Shown one piece after another: positions 5,725 through 10,478 of a stretch of 10,478 nucleotides of DNA (the first letter of the stretch is position 1; each line of letters opens with the position of its first letter). The translations under genes and the position numbers were made by a program. A model generated the notes under the pieces. The model had not been told where the DNA came from, made no database searches, and worked only from the letters and a program-made list of their open reading frames with translations. This DNA is from an uncultured Oscillospiraceae bacterium (GTDB taxonomy: Bacteria > Bacillota > Clostridia > Oscillospirales > Oscillospiraceae), in assembly GCA_900756495.1 (NCBI GenBank), contig CAAEKI010000066.1, forward strand, positions 1 to 10,478. The letters run 5' to 3'.

Positions 5725-7011
5725 CTAGCGTACGACCTTTCCGTCGAACAGATCATCGGCGGATACAATAATTTCGTCGCCGGCCCGGAGGATCTTTCGG
5801 GCGGCGTCCTGAGGGGGTTCCGGACGGACCAGGCAGTAGTCCTCCTCCTCTACCAGAACGGTGACCGGCTTAAATTCTGCCTGGGCGCCCACCAGGGCAT
5901 AGACGCCCGTTACTTGACGTTCGGACTCCGCACCAGTCTCCTCATCCTGTTCGGTGACGGTGAGCACTCTGACGGCCCGCTTGGGTATCCGCACTCCCTC
6001 GGCAGTGTCGAAGATCAAATCAACGGTTTGACGGCGTAGCAGCGTCGTGTCGGACAAAAAGCGGTTGGAGGAAAACACCACGGTTACCCGGCCGTTTTCC
6101 GGCTCGCTTACCGATTCGACCTGCATGTCCACCTCCCCTGACCAGTCACGGGAAAAGCGGACGGTGACCGGCTGGAGCTGGCCCTGCCGGTCTTCCAGAC
6201 GCTTGGCCTCCCCCTCAGGCAGGGGACAGACAAAATACCAGGTACTGCTGGTGATCAGTTTGCCCACGGCGGTCTCATCGGCGGAAACCCGCTGCCGGGA
6301 CAGGGCATCCAGCCCGGAAGGGGTCAGGGAGGACAGTCCCTCCGGTGTGAGCAGGCTCTCATACCCGTCCACCTGGCCGGAGAAAATCCCCGGTCGATCC
6401 ACCCGCACCTGGCTGGTATCGGCAGCAGCCTGACTGCTGAGGGCCTGGATCTGCGCCTCTTTTTCCGCAATGGCGGCAGTCAGGGCCTCGGAAGAGCCCG
6501 CATCGCCGAAGGTGTACTCGCGCTGGTAAACCAGGCTTTTCAGGTTCAGAGTCTGATCCTCAAGGCCTGTCAGATCTCCGGCCGCTACAGAAGAGCGCAG
6601 GGATACAATGGCGTCGATGACGGCCTGGCTCAGCCGTCCGCTGTCCCCCCCTGCTCCCTCCTGCCGGAGGGAATAGCGCAGCTGCTCCAGCTCAAGATTG
6701 AGCTTTTGCAGCTCCTGCCTGCGCTCCAGTGCGGCCGTATTCTGGTATAAAACAGCCACAGCCTCTCCCTTGGAAACCCGCTCTCCCTCGGCGGGGAGCA
6801 GCTCCACGGTGCCCCCGGCGGAGGGGAGCACAACCTCCTCCCGCACCAGAAAGCCGGTAGCCTCAATACTGTCGTCCACGGCATAGGCGTAGGAGAGAAC
6901 GGTGGAAAACGGCGTGGTCAGGCTGTTCCAGGCGTAGACAGCCAGATAGATGGCCACTGCGCCCGCCAGAACTAAAATCACAATTTTATTGACCAGGGTG
7001 CCCTGTTTCAT
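5725..7011 (-). CDS. HlyD/RND-adaptor-like single-pass membrane protein
   Basis: A 428-residue protein with an N-terminal membrane anchor (about 8-27, after MKQGTLVNK) and the rest predicted outside the cell membrane. Residues 50-90 look like half of a barrel-sandwich (lipoyl-like) domain: ATGFLVREEVV, then the GGTVELLPAEGERVSKGEAVAVLY turn signature split over 66-89. A coiled-coil hairpin follows (about 92-115 and 175-198), then the returning barrel-sandwich strand around RPGIFSGQVDGYE (206-218). A beta-barrel (about 256-345) and a C-terminal domain ending in ILRAGDEIIVSADDLFDGKVV complete an adaptor order. No inner-membrane pump or outer-membrane partner is nearby, and a monoderm host would not need a periplasmic bridge. 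Its position between hfq and ylmE-sepF suggests a cell-envelope or division role. That is inference; the substrate and partner are unknown. The start has AAAAGGA 8 bases upstream. Confidence 0.88.
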   Translation of the reverse strand: MKQGTLVNKIVILVLAGAVAIYLAVYAWNSLTTPFSTVLSYAYAVDDSIEATGFLVREEVVLPSAGGTVELLPAEGERVSKGEAVAVLYQNTAALERRQELQKLNLELEQLRYSLRQEGAGGDSGRLSQAVIDAIVSLRSSVAAGDLTGLEDQTLNLKSLVYQREYTFGDAGSSEALTAAIAEKEAQIQALSSQAAADTSQVRVDRPGIFSGQVDGYESLLTPEGLSSLTPSGLDALSRQRVSADETAVGKLITSSTWYFVCPLPEGEAKRLEDRQGQLQPVTVRFSRDWSGEVDMQVESVSEPENGRVTVVFSSNRFLSDTTLLRRQTVDLIFDTAEGVRIPKRAVRVLTVTEQDEETGAESERQVTGVYALVGAQAEFKPVTVLVEEEDYCLVRPEPPQDAARKILRAGDEIIVSADDLFDGKVVR

Positions 7012-7046
7012 AGCGCTTGTCCTTTTTGTATGTACGTAGAGAGGAT

Positions 7047-7289
7047 TTACCCGTTCTCCTCCCCCGCCTCGTCCAGCGGAACAGGCCGCTCCGGAGCAAT
7101 GGTAGAGATGGCGTGCTTATAGATCACCATCTGCTTGTCCTCATCGGTGGTAAGGACCACCACAAAGGCGTCATATCCCGCGATGGTTCCCCGAAGCTGA
7201 TAGCCGTTCATCAGGAAGAGGGTCACGTGGACACGGCTTTTCCGTGCCCGGAGGAGAAAGAGGTCCTGCAGGTTGTTTGTCTTTTGCAT
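7047..7289 (-). CDS. hfq: RNA chaperone Hfq
   Basis: A hexameric Sm-like RNA-binding protein that promotes small-RNA/mRNA pairing in the cytoplasm. From the chosen start it has 80 residues, a typical length. [14 protein letters not shown] (5-18) holds the proximal-face Gln and the N-terminal helix. [17 protein letters not shown] forms the Sm1 region, and [10 protein letters not shown] the Sm2 region with the YKHAIS signature. The C-terminal tail is short and acidic (DEAGEENG), as in many Gram-positive Hfqs. The frame is open to 7337, but 7289 gives the MQKTNNLQD start normal for the family and has GGAG 11 bases upstream. It follows mutL; the common mutL-miaA-hfq order lacks miaA here. A probable promoter lies in the preceding spacer. 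The HlyD-like gene begins 35 bases downstream. Confidence 0.97.
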   Translation of the reverse strand: MQKTNNLQDLFLLRARKSRVHVTLFLMNGYQLRGTIAGYDAFVVVLTTDEDKQMVIYKHAISTIAPERPVPLDEAGEENG

Positions 7290-7300
7290 AGTTGGATACA

Positions 7301-7304
7301 CTCC
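7301..7304 (-). promoter_or_regulatory. Ribosome binding site fixing the hfq start
   Basis: Minus-strand GGAG lies 11 bases before the ATG at 7289, slightly long spacing. The alternative start at 7337 would add 16 residues that no Hfq carries and would lie upstream of the likely transcription start. Confidence 0.55.
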
Positions 7305-7327
7305 GTTTCTCTTTAGAATGCATCCAT

Positions 7328-7359
7328 AATATACCAAATTATTCCAGATATCGTGTCGA
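7328..7359 (-). promoter_or_regulatory. Probable extended -10 promoter of hfq and the downstream genes
   Basis: Minus-strand TG-G-TATATT (7336-7328) fits an extended -10. The best -35 candidate, TCGACA (7359-7354), has a long 20-base spacer, so the extended -10 may carry the promoter. The region is visibly richer in A and T than its surroundings. Transcription would begin near 7321, giving a leader of about 30 bases. Confidence 0.5.
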
Positions 7360-7366
7360 AATCTGG
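7344..7366. repeat. Imperfect inverted repeat upstream of hfq
   Basis: CCAGAT-A-TCG-TGT-CGA-A-ATCTGG is a 23-base inverted repeat with one A/A mismatch per arm and a TGT centre. It covers the probable -35 region of the hfq promoter, so it could be an operator. It also lies 17 bases after the mutL stop codon, and the minus strand continues AATAATTT, so a weak mutL terminator is the alternative. Confidence 0.55.
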
Positions 7367-7382
7367 GGCCTTTCCCGGGAAA

Positions 7383-9314
7383 TTATGCGCGCTTAAACTG
7401 TTTCTCCAGCTGCTGCCTGGTGAGCTCTATCGCCACGGGGCGGCCGTGGGGACAGTACCTGACTGTGCCCGCCATGACTGCCTCGGCTACCCGAAGGAGC
7501 TCGGCCGTGCCGTTTTTTTGCCCGCCCTTGATGGCCGCTTTGCAGGCCATGGTATGGAGCAGGGTATCCCGGACGGCCTCGGGGTCGGCGGAGCCTGTGG
7601 TGAGGAGCTTTCCGGCCAGCTCGGAGAGTGTGCCTTCGATATCTCCGGCGTCCACATCCGAAGGGGCCCCCCGGACAATGAGACTTCCGCCGCCAAAGTC
7701 CTCGGCTTCAAAGCCAAAGCGGCGCAGAAGCGGCAGGTGCTGAAGGAGAATGGCGCCCTCTTCACCGGGGAGCTGGAGGACCACGGGAGTCAGCAGGGTT
7801 TGCACCATAGGGGTGTAGCCCGCCGCCTTGAGCCGGTCAAAGTGCATCCGTTCGTGGGCGGCATGCTTGTCGATAAGGACGACCTTATCTCCCTGCTCCA
7901 CAATGATGTAGGTGCTCAGCACCTCTCCCGCCAGATGCCAGGGCTCGGGGGCGGAGGCGGGCCCGGGAGCCGGATCTGGAGTGGGAACCGGCGGCTGCGC
8001 TTTCGCCTGAGCGGAGACGGAATCCGGACGGGCGGAAGACGGCGCAGGGACATCATGGGTGTGGACGGTACGCCGCTCCGGCAGAGACGGGGGCGCTTCC
8101 GCCGGCATCTGCAGGGACGCGCCCGATGGGGGAGGAGCAGAGCAGGGCTTGCCCTCTGCAGCAGAAGGGCGGACGGCACTGAGAGCGGGGCCTCTCTTAG
8201 GCGCGGTAAAGTCGTGGAGGGGCAGTGCGGCGGTCAGGGGCTGCGCAGGCACGTCCAGGACCGTCTGGCGGGGGGTGACGGTATCGTGCCTCTTGGGGGG
8301 CTCCAGCACCGCTGTCGGCCGGGTTCTGTCGCCCTCCAGGGCCGACTTCACAGCGTAGTATACCGTCGAAAAGACCTGCTTGTCACTGCCGAACTTAACC
8401 TCGGTCTTGGTGGGGTGCACATTTACGTCCACTGCGTTGAGCTTAGTGGTCAGATGGAGGACGCAGGCAGGAAATTTCCCCACCATTTTCTGGTTGGCAT
8501 AGGCCTCTTCCAGGGCTGCCGCCATGGTGCGGGATTTGACATACCGTCCGTTGACAAAGAAGTGCTGATAGCCCCGGGTGCCGCGGCAGCAGGCGGGCAG
8601 GGATGCAAAGCCGGAGACCGACATCCCCTCTCCCGACCCCTCCACCGGGATGAGCCCCAGGGCCAGATCCCGGCCGAAGACGCTGTAGACGGAGGAGCGC
8701 AGAGCGCCGTCGCCGGGAGTGAGCAGCTCCTGCCTGCCGTCCCGGAGAAACTTCACACTCACCTCCGGGTGAGAGAGCGCCAGGCGCTGGACGGCGGCAA
8801 AGACGGCGGCGCCTTCAGCGGCGTCCTTTTTCATAAATTTCAGTCTCGCCGGTGTATTGAAAAAGAGATCTTTGACCACCATTGTGGTTCCGGCGGGGCA
8901 GCCCGCCTCCTCCCGGCCGGTGACGGCCCCGCCCTCCAGGGAGACCGCCGTCCCAAGGGGCGCTCCGCCGGGACGGGTAAGCAGGTCAATCCGGGAGACG
9001 GCGGCAATGGCGGCCAGGGCCTCCCCCCGGAAGCCCAGTGTGCCGATGGCCTCCAGGTCATACTCGCTGCGGATCTTGCTGGTGGCGTGGCGGAGAAAGG
9101 CGGTTTCGGCATCCTCTGCGGCAATACCGCAGCCGTCGTCCGTGACCCGGATGAGAGACATGCCGCCGTTCTGGATTTCCACAGTGACTTTGGAGGCGCC
9201 GGCATCAATGGCGTTCTCCATAAGCTCCTTGACCACACTGGCCGGGCGCTCCACCACCTCACCGGCGGCGATAAGGTCGGCTACATGGGGGGCCAGCTGT
9301 TGAATATGGGGCAT
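7383..9314 (-). CDS. mutL: DNA mismatch repair protein MutL
   Basis: The mismatch-repair ATPase and, in this lineage, latent endonuclease that links MutS recognition to strand removal. The protein has 643 residues. The GHKL ATPase domain shows KELMENAIDAG (29-39, catalytic E33), DDGCGI (59-64), RHATSKI (75-81) and GFRGEAL (94-100). VNVHPTKTEVKF (298-308) ends the transducer domain. A long Pro/Ala-rich linker follows (about 335-457). The C-terminal domain carries the metal-binding motif IDKHAAHE (481-488) with D493 where E is usual, ACKAAIKGG (590-598) and CPHGRP (621-626), so it should be endonuclease-proficient. The start has AGGAA 8 bases upstream and the normal MPHIQQL opening. It begins 24 bases after the CPBP gene stop and so is probably on the mutS transcript. 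Confidence 0.97.
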   Translation of the reverse strand: MPHIQQLAPHVADLIAAGEVVERPASVVKELMENAIDAGASKVTVEIQNGGMSLIRVTDDGCGIAAEDAETAFLRHATSKIRSEYDLEAIGTLGFRGEALAAIAAVSRIDLLTRPGGAPLGTAVSLEGGAVTGREEAGCPAGTTMVVKDLFFNTPARLKFMKKDAAEGAAVFAAVQRLALSHPEVSVKFLRDGRQELLTPGDGALRSSVYSVFGRDLALGLIPVEGSGEGMSVSGFASLPACCRGTRGYQHFFVNGRYVKSRTMAAALEEAYANQKMVGKFPACVLHLTTKLNAVDVNVHPTKTEVKFGSDKQVFSTVYYAVKSALEGDRTRPTAVLEPPKRHDTVTPRQTVLDVPAQPLTAALPLHDFTAPKRGPALSAVRPSAAEGKPCSAPPPSGASLQMPAEAPPSLPERRTVHTHDVPAPSSARPDSVSAQAKAQPPVPTPDPAPGPASAPEPWHLAGEVLSTYIIVEQGDKVVLIDKHAAHERMHFDRLKAAGYTPMVQTLLTPVVLQLPGEEGAILLQHLPLLRRFGFEAEDFGGGSLIVRGAPSDVDAGDIEGTLSELAGKLLTTGSADPEAVRDTLLHTMACKAAIKGGQKNGTAELLRVAEAVMAGTVRYCPHGRPVAIELTRQQLEKQFKRA

Positions 9315-9338
9315 AGGGAATTCCTTTCTAAGGGCCTG

Positions 9339-10028
9339 TCAGAGGGACCAGACCAGGGTGAAGAGGTTGATGACAGCGTGAAGGCCAATGGGCGTCCAGA
9401 CAGAACCGCCGTTGTCGTAGGCCCAAGTACAGGCCAGGGATATGGGAAGGTACTGAACGAAAAGCAGGAGATAGCGGGGGTCCACCCCGTTCCAGGTAAA
9501 CATGAACTGCCACACACAGTAGAGGGCGTAGGCCATCACGGAGAGGCACCAGGCCAGCGGACGGCTGTACCGGCGCAGACAGCCGAAGAGGAGCCCGCGG
9601 AAAAGGGTCTCCTCCACAATGGGCATCAGGATGACCAGAATAACCACTGTGGCCGCCGGAGAGAGGGCGAATTGTTCGGGATAGCTGTAGGAATTGGGGT
9701 TTTCCACCGGATAGGGAATACGCATGACCAGGAAATGAAGGACTGCCGCACCTGCAAGGCCGGTAACAAAGGCGAACAGATTCTCCGGGAGCCAGTCCAG
9801 GATCATGTGGAAGCCGTGGCGCAGAAAGCTCCAGAAGACCAGAAAGACCAGTACCGCCGATACCAGATAGTAGAGCACATTGGCTTCCGCTACGGGGATT
9901 TCTCCACCGATGCCCCGCTGAATAGCGCCCATCAAAAGGGGAAAGACGCCTACATACAGGGCAAAGAAGACCCACCCCCGGATGGCTTCCGGGCGGGTAA
10001 TCTGGGGGCGCCATGGGCGTCTCTTCAT
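9339..10028 (-). CDS. CPBP-family intramembrane glutamic protease (CAAX/Abi type)
   Basis: A polytopic membrane protein of 229 residues in the CPBP family (Rce1/Abi type), whose members cleave inside or beside membranes. Hydrophobic segments lie at about 17-35, 50-68, 84-102, 125-138, 158-178, 186-203 and 212-229. Motif 1 is present as IVEETLFRG (137-145: E139, E140, R144). Motif 3, IGLHAVIN (214-221), keeps H217 and N221. Motif 2, usually FxxxH, reads YALYC (167-171), so the expected His is a cysteine (codon TGT). The enzyme may therefore be altered or inactive. The start has AAAGGAG 7 bases upstream. It lies between mutS (88 bases before) and mutL (24 bases after), an unusual position for this family. 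Its substrate is unknown; a CAAX-type prenyl substrate is unlikely in bacteria. Confidence 0.9.
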   Translation of the reverse strand: MKRRPWRPQITRPEAIRGWVFFALYVGVFPLLMGAIQRGIGGEIPVAEANVLYYLVSAVLVFLVFWSFLRHGFHMILDWLPENLFAFVTGLAGAAVLHFLVMRIPYPVENPNSYSYPEQFALSPAATVVILVILMPIVEETLFRGLLFGCLRRYSRPLAWCLSVMAYALYCVWQFMFTWNGVDPRYLLLFVQYLPISLACTWAYDNGGSVWTPIGLHAVINLFTLVWSL

Positions 10029-10116
10029 GGGGAGGCTCCTTTCTGTTGTCGGAGGACGGGTTGTGTTGCACGGCGCCGCCCCATAGATCGCACCGCGCGG
10101 CTCGTTTGGGGGGCTG

Positions 10117-10478
10117 CTACAGCTTCTGCTTCAGTTCAAAGATCAAGTTCATGGCCTCAATGGGTGTCAGGGTATTCACGTCGATTCTCCTGAGGCGTTC
10201 AGCCACCTCCTGGGCGCCCATATCCAGCATGGAGATCTGGTCTTCAGATGGGACGGCGGGTGCTGGAGCCTGGACGTTGCCGCCGGCCTCCAGCTCGGCG
10301 AGGATCTGCCGGGCCCGGCGGATGACCGCGTCGGGCACCCCGGCCAGCTTGGCCACCTCTACGCCGTAACTCTGGTCGGCCCCGCCACGGACGATCTTAC
10401 GCAGGAAGATCACATCGTCCTTTCGCTTTTTGGCGGCGATGTTATAGTTTTTTACACCGGGGAGGGCACCCTCCAGAC
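10117..10478 (-). CDS. mutS: DNA mismatch repair protein MutS, C-terminal part
   Basis: Partial gene; the 5' part lies beyond the right edge. MutS is the mismatch-recognition ATPase that recruits MutL. The visible residues begin [17 protein letters not shown], followed by [19 protein letters not shown], which belongs to the end of the ATPase domain and its helix-turn-helix dimer contact. [21 protein letters not shown] and the low-complexity [14 protein letters not shown] linker follow. The C-terminal segment includes [18 protein letters not shown] and ends in ELKQKL, the usual MutS finish, with a TAG stop at 10119-10117. The frame is open across the edge with no start codon or ribosome binding site in view; the GTG at 10413 is an internal valine. 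Mismatch-repair partners are therefore encoded in order, with the CPBP gene between them. Confidence 0.96.
   Translation of the reverse strand, partial: LEGALPGVKNYNIAAKKRKDDVIFLRKIVRGGADQSYGVEVAKLAGVPDAVIRRARQILAELEAGGNVQAPAPAVPSEDQISMLDMGAQEVAERLRRIDVNTLTPIEAMNLIFELKQKL

Noticed and set aside
10029..10116. Terminator or promoter between mutS and the CPBP gene
   Set aside because: No stem with a T-run and no -10/-35 pair could be found; only short GC-rich palindromes such as GGCGCC are present.
7353..10193. Very long plus-strand open frame (946 codons) antisense to mutL, the CPBP gene and mutS
   Set aside because: It runs opposite three well-supported genes, has no recognisable domain or ribosome binding site, and shows the Gly/Arg/His-rich make-up typical of the complement of GC-rich coding DNA.
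1..10478. Defence system, mobile element, CRISPR array, prophage or tRNA/rRNA gene
   Set aside because: No transposase, integrase, repeat-spacer pattern, attachment-site duplication or RNA-gene signature was found on either strand; the content is core housekeeping.

Overview
The window reads as a chromosomal housekeeping segment from a high-GC member of the Firmicutes, most likely class Clostridia near Oscillospiraceae (Flavonifractor/Intestinimonas-type). This rests on Firmicutes gene order (mutS/mutL, hfq, ylmE-sepF-divIVA, ileS), a T-box leader, strong Shine-Dalgarno sites, SepF and DivIVA instead of a Gram-negative division set, and clearly GC-rich coding sequence. The lineage is inferred from gene content and family resemblance, not from a search. 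Every gene I can support lies on the minus strand, so transcription runs from right to left.

Layout in transcription order: the 3' end of mutS enters from the right edge (to 10117). It is followed by a CPBP-family intramembrane protease gene (10028-9339) and mutL (9314-7383). A 93-base spacer with a probable extended -10 promoter and an inverted repeat leads into hfq (7289-7047). Next come a HlyD/RND-adaptor-like single-pass membrane protein (7011-5725), the PLP-binding protein ylmE/yggS (5704-4982), sepF (4968-4480) and divIVA (4422-3631), all tightly spaced and probably co-transcribed. After a gap of about 210 bases with no convincing gene, a consensus promoter (TTGACA, 17 bases, TAAGAT) starts an isoleucine T-box leader (about 3384-3085). 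The leader controls a 67-residue zinc-ribbon protein of the DUF6487 type (3063-2860) and then ileS (2827-44). A perfect 18-bp hairpin at the left edge closes the unit.

How the parts fit: mutS and mutL give mismatch repair; hfq gives RNA-chaperone regulation; ylmE, sepF and divIVA form the conserved Gram-positive division/polar-growth neighbourhood, with the HlyD-like protein embedded in it; ileS charges tRNA-Ile and is controlled by the charging state of that tRNA through the T-box. The usual ylmG and ylmH between sepF and divIVA, and the miaA often found between mutL and hfq, are absent here.

I see no defence system, mobile element, CRISPR array, rRNA or tRNA. The points most worth following are the small zinc-ribbon gene under isoleucine T-box control, the HlyD-like protein in a monoderm division cluster, the CPBP protease with a cysteine where the family usually has histidine, deviating signature motifs in IleRS, and an out-of-frame 17-bp direct repeat in the divIVA tail region.
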